Shown: piece after piece, positions 1 to 8,410 of the stretch
Layout: every line of letters begins with the position of its first letter
How positions within the stretch are numbered: position 1 is the first letter of the stretch
Origin: Parerythrobacter jejuensis
Lineage (GTDB): Bacteria; Pseudomonadota; Alphaproteobacteria; Sphingomonadales; Sphingomonadaceae
Assembly: GCF_039536765.1 (NCBI RefSeq)
Contig: NZ_BAAAZF010000001.1
Span: 1,054,001 to 1,118,000 of the forward strand
DNA: 64,000 bases
Direction: 5' to 3'
Notes under the pieces: model-generated
The model's database searches: none
Told to the model about the DNA's origin: nothing
What the model saw: only the letters and a program-made list of their open reading frames with translations
Made by a program: the position numbers and the translations under genes

Positions 1-259
1 CAGTGACCAGCATCACGGGGCCGAGCACATCGCCCTGCTCGCCAAGACCAGTGGGCAAGACGAACTGGCTGCCTTGATCGATGGCGATCCCCAAGCCTTC
101 TACAAACCCGCCTTTTACGGCGCGAGCGGCTGGGTAGGCCTGATCCTGAACCGCCCCGATTGCGATTGGGAACAGGTCGAATACTGGCTAGGCCGCAGCT
201 GGCAGGCCGTGGCCCCCAAACGCCTGACCAAGCTGATGGATGCTGCGGACGAATTTTAG
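1..259 (+). CDS. MmcQ/YjbR family DNA-binding protein, 3' part only
   Basis: The reading frame is open from the left edge of the window to a TAG at 257-259, so only the C-terminal 85 or so residues are present and the true start lies outside. The visible tail has the typical YjbR/MmcQ ending: a Gly-Trp-Val-Gly-Leu strand, an acidic Asp-Trp-Glu-Gln-Val helix, and the closing Val-Ala-Pro-Lys-Arg-Leu motif. Proteins of this family are small, about 110-130 residues, with a double-wing fold thought to bind DNA; no cellular role is firmly established. An internal TTG at 74 is an unlikely start because homologous-looking sequence continues upstream of it. The family call is good, the function is unknown. 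Confidence 0.7.
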   Translation, partial: SDQHHGAEHIALLAKTSGQDELAALIDGDPQAFYKPAFYGASGWVGLILNRPDCDWEQVEYWLGRSWQAVAPKRLTKLMDAADEF

Positions 260-366
260 GCTGCGCCGCGGGCATCACCAGCGGGTTCCCTAGTCAATTG
301 GCCACTTGAGACAGCGGCAACCGTGGATCAGGCACAGCGGATCACACCGCTGCACAGGCCACAACC

Positions 367-1374
367 ATGTTCGAAAACCGCCGCGTATTCCTCAAAGAAT
401 TTGCCGTGGATTTACCCACGTTGGACAATTTCGGGGTGGAGGATGTTGCCATCACCGAAGTGCCCGAGGGGCAAATCGTGGTGAAGTCACACACGCTCTC
501 TGTAGACGCGTGGATCCGCACCACCCTGAGCGATGCCGGAATGCACGCACGCTCCAATCTCGGCCAGACCATCAGGGCTTTCGGAGTCGGCGAAGTGGTC
601 GCCAGCACCCATCCTGACTGGCAGGTGGGCGATTGGGCCTACGGTTTGCTGTGCGCCCAGACACACGCCCTGCTCGAGCCCGATGGCCTGCAAAAGGTGA
701 CTCTGGAGGAGGGGATTGATCCGGCCGCCATCGTCGGTCCGCTGGGCATCACGACTGGGCTCACCGCATGGGTCGGCCTGATCGCAGTGGGCGAAATGAA
801 AGCGGGCGAGACTGTGCTCGTGTCAGGCGCAGCAGGCGCAGTTGGCTCCTGCGTGGTGCAACTGGCAAAGAGCCGCGGGGCCCATGTCATCGGGATCGCG
901 GGCGGCGCGGAAAAATGCGCCTATCTCACCAGCGAGGTCGGTGCGGATGCCGCGATCGACTACAAGCAGGGCAATGTGACCGAGCAAATCGCAGCGACCG
1001 CGCCAGACGGGATCGAGGTGTTCTTTGACAATGTCGGCGGCGATATTCTCGATAGCGCACTCGACAATCTGCGTCCCACCGGCGGCGCCCGCATTGCGAT
1101 TTGCGGTGCCATCTCGCAGTATGAGAACCTCGACGATGTGCAGGGCCCGAAGCTCTATCTCCGGCTCGCCGAACGCAACGCCTCTATGCGCGGCTTCGTC
1201 GTCAGCCATCACGCCGCCCGCTTCCCCGAGGCCGTAGAAGAAATTTCTGCCCTGCTCCGCTCAGGCAACCTGGCACTACACGAGCACGCCGTGGAGGGGG
1301 TCGAGAATTTTCCGGAGGCGTTGCTGATGCTTTATGCAGGCAAACACTTTGGAAATCTGGTGGTGCGGGCCTGA
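367..1374 (+). CDS. MDR-superfamily NADP-dependent oxidoreductase (quinone/enone reductase type)
   Basis: A 335-residue zinc-independent medium-chain dehydrogenase/reductase. A GroES-like N-terminal half is followed by a Rossmann domain with the nucleotide motif SGAAGAVGS near residues 152-160. It then has the usual Lys-Ser-Arg-Gly-Ala and Gly-Ala-Asp-Ala-Ala-Ile-Asp-Tyr-Lys strands that contact NADPH. No zinc-binding cysteine cluster is visible. Length and motif order match the prostaglandin/leukotriene reductase and CurA group, which reduce enones with NADPH in the cytosol. The start is the ATG at 367. It is a stand-alone gene; the next gene, a TetR regulator, is on the same strand 150 bases on and could conceivably control it, though the operator seen lies downstream of this gene. 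The exact substrate cannot be read from sequence. Confidence 0.85.
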   Translation: MFENRRVFLKEFAVDLPTLDNFGVEDVAITEVPEGQIVVKSHTLSVDAWIRTTLSDAGMHARSNLGQTIRAFGVGEVVASTHPDWQVGDWAYGLLCAQTHALLEPDGLQKVTLEEGIDPAAIVGPLGITTGLTAWVGLIAVGEMKAGETVLVSGAAGAVGSCVVQLAKSRGAHVIGIAGGAEKCAYLTSEVGADAAIDYKQGNVTEQIAATAPDGIEVFFDNVGGDILDSALDNLRPTGGARIAICGAISQYENLDDVQGPKLYLRLAERNASMRGFVVSHHAARFPEAVEEISALLRSGNLALHEHAVEGVENFPEALLMLYAGKHFGNLVVRA

Positions 1375-1494
1375 GGTTGTCTCTCACGGTTTAGACAGAG
1401 CCAGCCATTCCGCTGGCGACCTGATTGCAGACACTCGATCGGCGATCCATCGCTCATCCGGGCCGATATTGGGCTTCCGGCAAATGCGCATTGA

Positions 1495-1514
1495 AACAGA
1501 ATGATCGTTCTGTT
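1495..1514. promoter_or_regulatory. Palindromic operator, probably for the TetR gene at 1526
   Basis: The 20 bases AACAGAATGATCGTTCTGTT form an inverted repeat with 10-base arms and a single mismatch, centred between 1504 and 1505. It ends 11 bases before the TetR start codon, where autorepression would act. The GATCGTTC core resembles known TetR-family operators. Binding is inferred from position and symmetry. Confidence 0.6.
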
Positions 1515-1525
1515 ATTCATCGCGA

Positions 1526-2119
1526 ATGCCCCGCAAGCCCGTCAAATCCGAACCCGAGATCCTCGATGCAGCAATGCGCCATTTCTGGCAGCGCGGCTAT
1601 AATGCGACGTCGATGGACGAGCTCGTAGATAGGATTGGTGTCAGCAGGCACGCCATTTACTCGCACTTCGGTAGCAAGCACGAATTGTATCTGCGCTGCT
1701 TCGACGCTTACCAAAGCGCAATCGTCGATCCTGCGTTTGAGCCCGTCGAGACTGCGACGGGCGGAATCGCCACGATAGAAGACTATTTCGAGACACAAAT
1801 CTCCCTTGCCGAAAAGATCGGGCTACCGGGACCGGGGTGTTTTGTCGCCAATGCCGCGACCGAAACGGCGCCCCATGACCAACTTGCATCCGACAAGGTT
1901 GACCAACATCATCGGCGTCTTCGCGTCGGTTTTGCCAGAGCGCTGAGCTTGGTTGAGCCACAGGAGGATGCGAACGAGGTCGCTGCATTGGCAGAGCTGC
2001 TCGTCACCTGTGCTCAAGGACTATGGTCAATGTCTCGCACCGCAACTTCGGCCAAGCCACTGCGACGGCAGGCGAGAACAATCGTTTCTCTCATCAAATC
2101 AAGGGACGCTCATCAATGA
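1526..2119 (+). CDS. TetR/AcrR family transcriptional regulator
   Basis: A 197-residue protein. The N-terminal 55 residues are a TetR_N helix-turn-helix: an Ile-Leu-Asp-Ala-Ala helix, a Gly-Tyr-Asn-Ala-Thr-Ser turn, then the recognition helix containing Val-Ser-Arg-His-Ala-Ile-Tyr-Ser-His-Phe. The C-terminal ligand domain has the Gly-Pro-Gly-Cys-Phe-Val-Ala-Asn-Ala segment common in TetR proteins that sense reactive or lipophilic compounds. Such repressors usually control an adjacent gene and themselves. Here a near-perfect palindrome at 1495-1514 sits just upstream, and the stop codon overlaps the start of the next gene (ATGA at 2116-2119), so the regulator and the membrane protein are almost certainly co-transcribed and co-regulated. 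The inducer is unknown. Confidence 0.88.
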   Translation: MPRKPVKSEPEILDAAMRHFWQRGYNATSMDELVDRIGVSRHAIYSHFGSKHELYLRCFDAYQSAIVDPAFEPVETATGGIATIEDYFETQISLAEKIGLPGPGCFVANAATETAPHDQLASDKVDQHHRRLRVGFARALSLVEPQEDANEVAALAELLVTCAQGLWSMSRTATSAKPLRRQARTIVSLIKSRDAHQ

Positions 2120-2577
2120 TCGAAAAGACGGCCAGCGCTAACTCGGGTCGTACATTTGCCGTTCCGCGCGCTTTCCTGATCGCGCTTGCGATCAACTTCG
2201 TATGGATCAACGCATCAGAGGTGTGGCGCTATCTCTATGTCATCAAGCCCATGCTTCACGAGGCTTTTCCTGGCGAAGCGAGAATAGCTCCGTTCGACCT
2301 CGCGACGTTCGCGATATGGTCATTGTGGGACTTGATTCTGGTAGCCGCCGCCACGGGATTTTACTGGCTGTTTTTGAAAACGGCAGGACCTTCTTTCTGG
2401 CAAGCGATTACCGCTTCAATATTGTTCACTTTGACGGTCTTCGGCCTTCTGTGGTTGGGCGTCTATAATATGGGCTTGGTTCCAGCGCGCTTTATATGGG
2501 TCGCACTCCCGCTTGCTTGGGCTGAGCAGGCAATTGCCGCATTCATAGTGTGGCAAATGCTCCTTAGACCGAAATAG
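2116..2577 (+). CDS. Small integral membrane protein, TetR-coupled
   Basis: A 153-residue protein with about four hydrophobic segments (roughly residues 18-36, 61-88, 97-122 and 127-150) and short polar loops, so an inner-membrane protein. An in-frame GTG upstream would lengthen it inside the TetR gene, but the ATG at 2116 overlaps the TetR stop as ATGA, the typical arrangement for translational coupling, so I take that start. I do not recognise the family. Charged residues are few (Asp in the second segment, Glu in the last), and no known transporter signature is visible. By context it is the probable target of the upstream repressor, perhaps dealing with the compound sensed; that is inference. 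Confidence 0.7.
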   Translation: MIEKTASANSGRTFAVPRAFLIALAINFVWINASEVWRYLYVIKPMLHEAFPGEARIAPFDLATFAIWSLWDLILVAAATGFYWLFLKTAGPSFWQAITASILFTLTVFGLLWLGVYNMGLVPARFIWVALPLAWAEQAIAAFIVWQMLLRPK

Positions 2578-2641
2578 CCGCACCGCATTCTCATCAGCGA
2601 CTGTCGACCCTTTCAGGCGTCCGCTCTCCACCCTATCCCCC

Positions 2642-2671
2642 AAAAAAAGGGCCGCCCAATCAGGCGGCCCT
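2642..2671 (-). terminator. Rho-independent terminator of ndk
   Basis: A 9-base stem AGGGCCGCC/GGCGGCCCT (2648-2656 and 2663-2671) with a 6-base loop is followed, on the minus strand, by a run of seven T (2642-2648). It lies 26 bases beyond the ndk stop. On the plus strand there is no T run, so it is directional. Confidence 0.85.
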
Positions 2672-2696
2672 CTTCGAATTCGGTGATATCAGGCGA

Positions 2697-3119
2697 TTAG
2701 CCGACGATTTCGCTCGCATCGAAGAAGAAGTCGATCTCGATCTTGGCGTTCTCGTCGCTGTCCGAACCGTGGACGGTGTTTTCACCGATCGACAGGGCGT
2801 GGGTTTTGCGAATGGTGCCTTCGGCAGCTTCGGCCGGGTTGGTGGCGCCCATGATGTCGCGGTTGCGGGTCACGGCGTCTTCGCCTTCTAGGACCTGCAC
2901 GACAACCGGCTCGCTCATCATGAACTCGACCAGTTCGCCGAAGAAAGGACGCTCGCTGTGCACGGCGTAGAAACCTTCGGCCTGTTCGCGGCTCATGTGG
3001 ATACGCTTGGACGCAACGACGCGCAGGCCGGCTTCTTCCAGCATCTGGGTCACAGCACCGGTCAGGTTGCGGCGGGTGGCGTCAGGCTTGATGATCGAAA
3101 AGGTGCGGGTAACCGCCAT
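2697..3119 (-). CDS. ndk: Nucleoside diphosphate kinase
   Basis: A 140-residue protein, the standard length for this enzyme, which transfers the gamma-phosphate from ATP to other nucleoside diphosphates through a phospho-histidine. The active-site motif Asn-Thr-Val-His-Gly-Ser-Asp puts the catalytic histidine at residue 117. The N-terminal ERTFSII-like strand (here [10 protein letters not shown]) and the Arg-Asp-Ile-Met-Gly-Ala-Thr-Asn-Pro segment are conserved. The start is the ATG at 3119, with an AGGAATTCC-type ribosome site just upstream. It is a monocistronic gene ended by the strong hairpin at 2642-2671. Confidence 0.97.
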   Translation of the reverse strand: MAVTRTFSIIKPDATRRNLTGAVTQMLEEAGLRVVASKRIHMSREQAEGFYAVHSERPFFGELVEFMMSEPVVVQVLEGEDAVTRNRDIMGATNPAEAAEGTIRKTHALSIGENTVHGSDSDENAKIEIDFFFDASEIVG

Positions 3120-3228
3120 GGGGAATTCCTTGATGTCATTGGGAGAGATTGCGCGCGCCTTTAGAGCGCGGCGTCACAGCCCGCAAGCCCTGCGATACAA
3201 GCCTGCGTCCACCAACCCCGAAATCGGG

Positions 3229-3726
3229 TCAGTTACCCAGCCCCTCGCTGACCATCAACTGCGCTTGCGTGGTCCCTTCGGACGGTGTGGCATTGAGCGA
3301 AAAGCTCATGCCGTTTTCGCCCGTCCCGCCGATCATTTTTCCGTCATTCACAGTCAGGTCCATCTCGATCGAGATACCGGCAGCCTCGGCTTCCTTACGG
3401 TAATGATCGGCGATTTTCTGCGGGCTGTCGGTGCTTTCCAGCATGACCAGTGATCCCTTGTCGCCATCCTGCGCAACATTGGTGACGCTCTGGATCGTCG
3501 CGCCGGGATAGACGGAGAAACCGTTGGGCAAGTCCGCCTTCACGTTCTCGCCGGTCTGCATGGTCGCCGTGCCGTCCTCTGTTTCGATAGACGCGGTGAC
3601 GCCGCCGGAGGAATCATCGATGGTGTATTCGGCGGTTTCGCCGTCTTCGGTTTCGATCGTGCCGGATTTCTCCGATCCGCAGGCGGCAAGCGCCAGCGCC
3701 ATGGTGGAAGCCAGAATGATACGCAT
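3229..3726 (-). CDS. Predicted lipoprotein, function unknown
   Basis: A 165-residue protein beginning with a short lipoprotein signal: a hydrophobic stretch, then Leu-Ala-Ala-Cys with the lipidated cysteine near residue 16. The mature part is polar and acidic, with a repeat-like Ile-Glu-Thr-Glu-Asp-Gly motif near residues 24-29 and again near 46-51. A later segment resembles a small alpha/beta domain (Asp-Leu-Pro-Asn-Gly-Phe-Ser-Val-Tyr-Pro-Gly-Ala) often seen in uncharacterised sphingomonad envelope proteins. I do not recognise a defined family and infer only an envelope location. It lies between ndk and the holC operon on the same strand but is not tightly linked to either. Confidence 0.7.
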   Translation of the reverse strand: MRIILASTMALALAACGSEKSGTIETEDGETAEYTIDDSSGGVTASIETEDGTATMQTGENVKADLPNGFSVYPGATIQSVTNVAQDGDKGSLVMLESTDSPQKIADHYRKEAEAAGISIEMDLTVNDGKMIGGTGENGMSFSLNATPSEGTTQAQLMVSEGLGN

Positions 3727-3821
3727 TGATTCCCTCCCTCAGTAAGCCGCAATCATCCCAAACCCGCGCGGCAGACGCAATCCCCTGCGCCATCAGGATC
3801 AGTCCGGAACCACAAGAGAGA

Positions 3822-4256
3822 TTAGGCGACCTTGGTCCACTTGCCGTTGTCCTGGCGGAAGAAGGCCCGCTCGAGATCTTTGGCGCCGTCGAGGGAGCGC
3901 CAGGTAGCACGAGCCTGATCCAGCGTTGCTTCGCTAAACAGCAGGAATGCGCGGGCAAAGCCTTCTGGCTCCCGCCATGCCCCGTCGGCAAAGATGACAT
4001 GGCTTGCGCCATTGGTTGCCTTGCACTCTGCCGAGAGCAGCACGGGCTGGCGTTCCGCACCGACGGAATCGGCCTCGCCATTGGCCAGGAAGTTCTCCGG
4101 GTTGGTATCCCACAATGCCTTGCTGATCGCCGCCCGCTGCGCTGCGTCTTCGGAAACGACTAGCAGGCGCTCCGCCTCGCCCAGCACACGCCCGGCAATC
4201 ATTGCGACGACCTTCTCTGCGGGATCGGAGGAGAGTTGCCAGAAATCGGCCTTCAT
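3822..4256 (-). CDS. holC: DNA polymerase III subunit chi
   Basis: A 144-residue protein matching HolC in length and start (Met-Lys-Ala-Asp-Phe-Trp-Gln-Leu). The chi subunit binds psi and single-strand binding protein and so tethers the clamp loader to SSB-coated DNA. The family landmarks seen are the Lys-Ala-Leu-Trp-Asp hinge (here Ser-Lys-Ala-Leu-Trp-Asp), the Pro-Glu-Asn-Phe-Leu-Ala segment, and the Pro-Val-Leu-Leu-Ser strand. The ATG at 4256 overlaps the stop of the DUF2256 gene, and pepA lies directly upstream, so it is the last gene of a pepA-DUF2256-holC operon. A pepA-holC linkage is widespread in proteobacteria. Confidence 0.88.
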   Translation of the reverse strand: MKADFWQLSSDPAEKVVAMIAGRVLGEAERLLVVSEDAAQRAAISKALWDTNPENFLANGEADSVGAERQPVLLSAECKATNGASHVIFADGAWREPEGFARAFLLFSEATLDQARATWRSLDGAKDLERAFFRQDNGKWTKVA

Positions 4257-4399
4257 GCCGTGTTGCTCTTGCTATCGCGCCGGCAGCGGTCAGAACAATA
4301 CTTCACGTTGTCCCAATCCCGCTCCCATTTCTTGCGCCATGCAAACGGGAGGCCGCAAGACGCACATATTTTGGACGGAAGGTCCGCTTTCTTGCGCAT
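4253..4399 (-). CDS. DUF2256 small zinc-finger-like protein
   Basis: A 48-residue open frame from the ATG at 4399 to the TGA at 4253-4255. It has two Cys-x2-3-Cys pairs: Cys12/Cys15 in Ile-Cys-Ala-Ser-Cys-Gly, and Cys35/Cys39 in Tyr-Cys-Ser-Asp-Arg-Cys-Arg. Between them is the very conserved Phe-Ala-Trp-Arg-Lys-Lys-Trp-Glu-Arg segment. This is the classic DUF2256 pattern, a treble-clef-like zinc-binding protein of unknown role. Its TGA overlaps the holC ATG in an ATGA junction, and it begins 18 bases after the pepA stop, so all three should be on one message. It is too short for ordinary length cut-offs and would be missed by many gene callers. Confidence 0.85.
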   Translation of the reverse strand: MRKKADLPSKICASCGLPFAWRKKWERDWDNVKYCSDRCRRDSKSNTA

Positions 4400-4417
4400 C
4401 TTGGACACGTGTCAGAA

Positions 4418-5878
4418 TTACCCTTCCAGCACGTCGCGGACATACTGGTCGATTATCCGCACACCATAACCGGTGGCGCCCTTGTCCCACGTTTGGCCAG
4501 GCTTGTCCGCCCACACCATGCCGGCAATATCGCAGTGCGCCCACGGGCGATCTTTATCGATAAAGCGCTGGAGGAACTGCGCTGCGGTAATCGAGCCAGC
4601 TCCGCGCGGGCCGACATTCTTCATATCCGCAATCGGGCTGTTGATCAGCTTGTCATAGGCCGGGGAGACCGGGAGGCGCCACAGCTTGTCACCGGTGCTC
4701 TCGCCTGCCGCAAGGAGCTTGTCGGCCAGATCATCATCATTGGCGAACACGCCACCATGTTCGCTGCCGAGTGCGATAATCATGGCTCCGGTCAAGGTCG
4801 CAAAGTCGACTACCGCAACCGGATCATATTCTTTCTGGGTCCACCACAATGCGTCGCACAGCACCAGCCGCCCTTCGGCATCGGTGTTGATGACTTCGAT
4901 CGTCTGGCCGTTCGCGCTGGTGACGACATCGCCCGGGCGCTGCGCCTTGCCGTCGGGCATATTCTCGACCAGGCCGACCACGCCCACGACATTGGCTTTC
5001 GCCTTGCGCTTGGCCAGGGCGACCATGCCGCCAGCGACAGCGCCGGCGCCGCCCATGTCCCATTTCATGTCTTCCATGCCGGCACCCGGTTTGAGCGAGA
5101 TGCCGCCGGTATCGAAAGTCACACCTTTGCCGACAAATGCCATCGGGCGTTGGCCCGGCTCGCCGCCGTTCCACTTCATCGCCAGGATACGCGACGGGCG
5201 TTCCGATCCTAGCCCCACGCCGAGCAACGCGCCCATGCCCAGCTTTTCCATATCATCATCGGTCAGCACAGTGATTTCGATGCCCGTACCCTGCAGGGCA
5301 TCGCGACATTTGGACACGAAGCTTTCCGGATAAACCTTGTTGGCCGGTTCAGCGACCAAATGGCGCGTGAACTCGATCCCTTCGCACAGGGCAGCTTCGG
5401 TTTCCCAGGCAGCTGGAGCAGTCTTGGTGGCGCCGACCACGATCGCATGTGCGAGCGTTTTCTTCTGCTCTTCCTTCAAAGTGGTGCGATAGGCATCATG
5501 GCGCCACGTCCGCAGGCGCAGGCCGGTCAGGACCGATGCGGTTTCGGCAGCTGACAGACCGGCTGCGGAAAGATCCAGCACAATCGTCGTCTCGCCCGAA
5601 GTCAGGAACTTGGCAGCCAATGCCGCCCCGGCCTTCTCGCAATTGAGGGCCCTGGCACTGGCATCCTTTTCGCCTGCCCCTGCAAGCGCGACCCGCACCA
5701 CGTTTCCGTCACGCTCGACAAAACCGTCAAACAGCTGGCCTGCGCCACCCTTGAACCGTGCCGCCTTGGCACCGTCTGCCAGCGCGCGCTCCAGCTCTTT
5801 GGGGATCTTTCCATGGTCTACGACATGCGCGACCAAGGTTGTGTCGGCGGTGATGCTATCGGCGAATGTGATCTTCAT
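4418..5878 (-). CDS. pepA: Leucyl (cytosol) aminopeptidase
   Basis: A 486-residue M17 aminopeptidase, which removes N-terminal residues from peptides in the cytosol using two metal ions. The C-terminal catalytic domain shows the metal-binding Val-Gly-Lys-Gly-Val-Thr-Phe-Asp-Thr-Gly-Gly block near residues 244-254 and the family signature Asn-Thr-Asp-Ala-Glu-Gly-Arg-Leu near residue 330. The N-terminal macro-like domain is more variable, as usual. In some bacteria PepA also acts as XerB, an accessory DNA-binding factor for site-specific recombination; nothing here tests that. It heads the operon with DUF2256 and holC and is divergent from lptD across a 113-base gap that must hold both promoters. 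Confidence 0.96.
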   Translation of the reverse strand: MKITFADSITADTTLVAHVVDHGKIPKELERALADGAKAARFKGGAGQLFDGFVERDGNVVRVALAGAGEKDASARALNCEKAGAALAAKFLTSGETTIVLDLSAAGLSAAETASVLTGLRLRTWRHDAYRTTLKEEQKKTLAHAIVVGATKTAPAAWETEAALCEGIEFTRHLVAEPANKVYPESFVSKCRDALQGTGIEITVLTDDDMEKLGMGALLGVGLGSERPSRILAMKWNGGEPGQRPMAFVGKGVTFDTGGISLKPGAGMEDMKWDMGGAGAVAGGMVALAKRKAKANVVGVVGLVENMPDGKAQRPGDVVTSANGQTIEVINTDAEGRLVLCDALWWTQKEYDPVAVVDFATLTGAMIIALGSEHGGVFANDDDLADKLLAAGESTGDKLWRLPVSPAYDKLINSPIADMKNVGPRGAGSITAAQFLQRFIDKDRPWAHCDIAGMVWADKPGQTWDKGATGYGVRIIDQYVRDVLEG

Positions 5879-5991
5879 GGGATCTCCGGCAGGGGTCTGT
5901 TTTCATTATCCAACGCGGCACACGGCGCACAGTTTCGTGGGTGTGACGAAGTGCGATTGCGATTAGGCGGGGCAAGTGCAATAGGCAAGCC

Positions 5992-8265
5992 ATGCGCCCG
6001 CCCAACGCTTCTGCATTGCCTGCCCTGTTGCGCCGCATGCCTGCGCCGGGCGTTGCATTGGCGCTGGCTGCGCTGTGCGGGGTCGCGACACCGGCGCTGG
6101 CACAACAACAAGGCGTGCCGACCCCCGTTCCCGACCAGACAATCGCCGCGGTGGAAGAACCACGCCAAATCGATTTCGAATCCGATGCGCTGGATTACGA
6201 TTCAGAATCGGATGTCGTCACGGCCCGCGGCAATGTAATTTTGCGCAGCGAAGACCAATCGGTTCGCGCCGACGAAGTGCGTTGGGACAGGAAATCGGGC
6301 GTTATCCTCGCCAGCGGCAATGTCCGCCTGGTCGATGCCGACGGAAACCAGCTATATTCGAGCAGCGTCGAACTGACCGACAAGTTCGAAACGGGCGCGA
6401 TGGAGGATTTGTTGCTCGCCCTGCGCGAAGGGGGGCGGTTGGCCGCAGAATCGGGCGAACGCGGGGATGACGGGACGATCATCCTCAACCGCGCGGCTTA
6501 CAGCGCCTGCGCTGTCTCCGATCCTGACGGTTGCGACAAGAAGCCCAGCTGGCGGATCACGGCCGAGCGCGTGGTCTACAGCCCGGAAGATCGCCGGGTG
6601 CGCTTTCGCGGTGCGTATCTCGAATTGTTCGGCAAGCGCCTGCTGCCGATGCCAGGCCTGTCGATTCGCACCGATGGCGGGGCGGTTTCGGGTTTCCTGA
6701 TCCCCGATATCCGGATCTCTGAATCCAACGGGCTGGAGCTGACCGGGCAATACTATCATCGATTGTCCGACAATAAGGACCTGACCCTGGGGGCCTATGT
6801 CTACACTTCGGCACCACCGATGGTTTCGGGCCAGTATCGCCAGCTGGGAGACAAGGGCGCTTTCCAGATCACAGGCTATGGCACCTATAGCCGTCGCATC
6901 TCCGACTTTACCGGCGTGCCGACCAGCGAACAGGATTTTCGCGGCTACCTGTTCGCGAACGGCAAGTTCCAGTTTGACGAGAACTGGAGCCTGACCAGCT
7001 CAATCCGCGTTGCCAGCGACCGGACCTTCCTGCGCCGGTACGATATCAGCCGTGATGACCGCCTGCGTTCTATCGTCGAGCTGGAGCGGATCGATCGCAA
7101 CAGCTATCTCCAGATTGCCGGCTATGCCACGCAGACATTGCGGCTTAACCAGCCGCAAGGGCAGGTCCCGATTGCATTGCCAGTGATCGATTATCGTCGC
7201 CGCCTGGCCGACCCGGTTCTGGGCGGCACGATCGAATTGCAGGCCAACAGTCTCGCGATTGTCCGCGATGTCGGGCAGGATACCCAGCGTGCCTTTGCAG
7301 GGGCCCGTTGGGACCTGCGCAAGGTGACGCCGCTGGGCCAGGTGGTGCAATTTACCGCACTGGCCCGGGGCGACGTGTATCATTCCGACGAGAACGGCCT
7401 GACCGCGACTGCAATCTATCGCGGAAATCCCGGCTGGCAGGGGCGCGCGATCGGCCTGATCGCGGCCGATATGCAATGGCCGCTGGCTGGCGAAGCCTTT
7501 GGCGGAACGCAAGTCTTCACGCCGCGCGTGCAGATCGTTGCCACCCCGCCGATCCGCAACTTGGCGGTGCCCAACGAAGATGCGCGCGCCATCGATCTGG
7601 AGGATTCCAACCTCTTCGCGCTCAACCGCTTCCCTGGATATGACCGGGTCGAAGACGGAGCGCGGATCACCTACGGATTCGACTGGGAACTGACCCGCCC
7701 GGGCTTGCGGGTAAAGACCACGCTGGGCCAGTCTTACCGGCTCGACAAGGATCGGGACATTCTGGTCGACGGTACCGGCCTGTCCGAACGCGTTTCCGAT
7801 TTCGTCGGCAGGACGGAGGTGCGCTACAAGGATTTTCTCTCACTCACGCACCGGTACCGGCTCGACAAAGACAGTTTCGCGCTGCGCCGGAACGAATTTG
7901 ACGCCACTATCGGTAGCCGGCGGACCTATCTCGAAGTCGGCTATCTGCGCCTTGATCGCGATATCGCCCAGGGAATCGAGGATTTGCAGGATCGCGAAGA
8001 AGTGCGCGTTGCCACGCGCGTCGCATTTGCGCGCTATTGGTCGTTGTTTGGCGCAGGTGTTTTCAACCTGACCGACCGCAACGAAGATCCAACCCTGACA
8101 TCAGACGGTTTCCAGCCCATCCGTACCCGGCTGGGCGTCGCCTACCAGGACGATTGCCTGGAATTCGGGCTGACCTGGCGGCGCGACTATGTCGACCAGG
8201 GGGATGCCCAACGCGGCGACACATTCCAGATCTATTTCTCCTTGCGAAATCTCGGTTTCCGCTAA
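5992..8265 (+). CDS. lptD: LPS-assembly outer-membrane protein LptD (OstA)
   Basis: A 757-residue outer-membrane beta-barrel protein that, with LptE, inserts lipopolysaccharide into the outer leaflet. A signal peptide ends at about Ala-Leu-Ala-Gln (residues 35-38). The OstA/LptA-like periplasmic domain follows (Asp-Tyr-Asp-Ser-Glu-Ser-Asp-Val-Val-Thr-Ala-Arg-Gly-Asn-Val), then the conserved Trp-Arg-Ile-Thr-Ala-Glu-Arg-Val segment. The rest is a long barrel of alternating aromatic strands ending in an aromatic/Arg tail. Cysteines near residue 170 could form the structural disulfides. An internal ATG at 6037 would give a shorter signal and is the alternative start. It heads the run lptD-surA-pdxA-rsmA. 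Confidence 0.93.
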   Translation: MRPPNASALPALLRRMPAPGVALALAALCGVATPALAQQQGVPTPVPDQTIAAVEEPRQIDFESDALDYDSESDVVTARGNVILRSEDQSVRADEVRWDRKSGVILASGNVRLVDADGNQLYSSSVELTDKFETGAMEDLLLALREGGRLAAESGERGDDGTIILNRAAYSACAVSDPDGCDKKPSWRITAERVVYSPEDRRVRFRGAYLELFGKRLLPMPGLSIRTDGGAVSGFLIPDIRISESNGLELTGQYYHRLSDNKDLTLGAYVYTSAPPMVSGQYRQLGDKGAFQITGYGTYSRRISDFTGVPTSEQDFRGYLFANGKFQFDENWSLTSSIRVASDRTFLRRYDISRDDRLRSIVELERIDRNSYLQIAGYATQTLRLNQPQGQVPIALPVIDYRRRLADPVLGGTIELQANSLAIVRDVGQDTQRAFAGARWDLRKVTPLGQVVQFTALARGDVYHSDENGLTATAIYRGNPGWQGRAIGLIAADMQWPLAGEAFGGTQVFTPRVQIVATPPIRNLAVPNEDARAIDLEDSNLFALNRFPGYDRVEDGARITYGFDWELTRPGLRVKTTLGQSYRLDKDRDILVDGTGLSERVSDFVGRTEVRYKDFLSLTHRYRLDKDSFALRRNEFDATIGSRRTYLEVGYLRLDRDIAQGIEDLQDREEVRVATRVAFARYWSLFGAGVFNLTDRNEDPTLTSDGFQPIRTRLGVAYQDDCLEFGLTWRRDYVDQGDAQRGDTFQIYFSLRNLGFR

Positions 8266-8410
8266 CTTTCCACCGCCACGACACAGGTCCATTGGCACAC
8301 CCCGACAAACAGGCTAAATCGCGCCCACTCAGCTTTGGTTAAGCCGCATATTGCGATGTGACAGCCAACACAGACCGCCCTGGGACAGGGGCGCCAGACA
8401 GGTATCTTTC

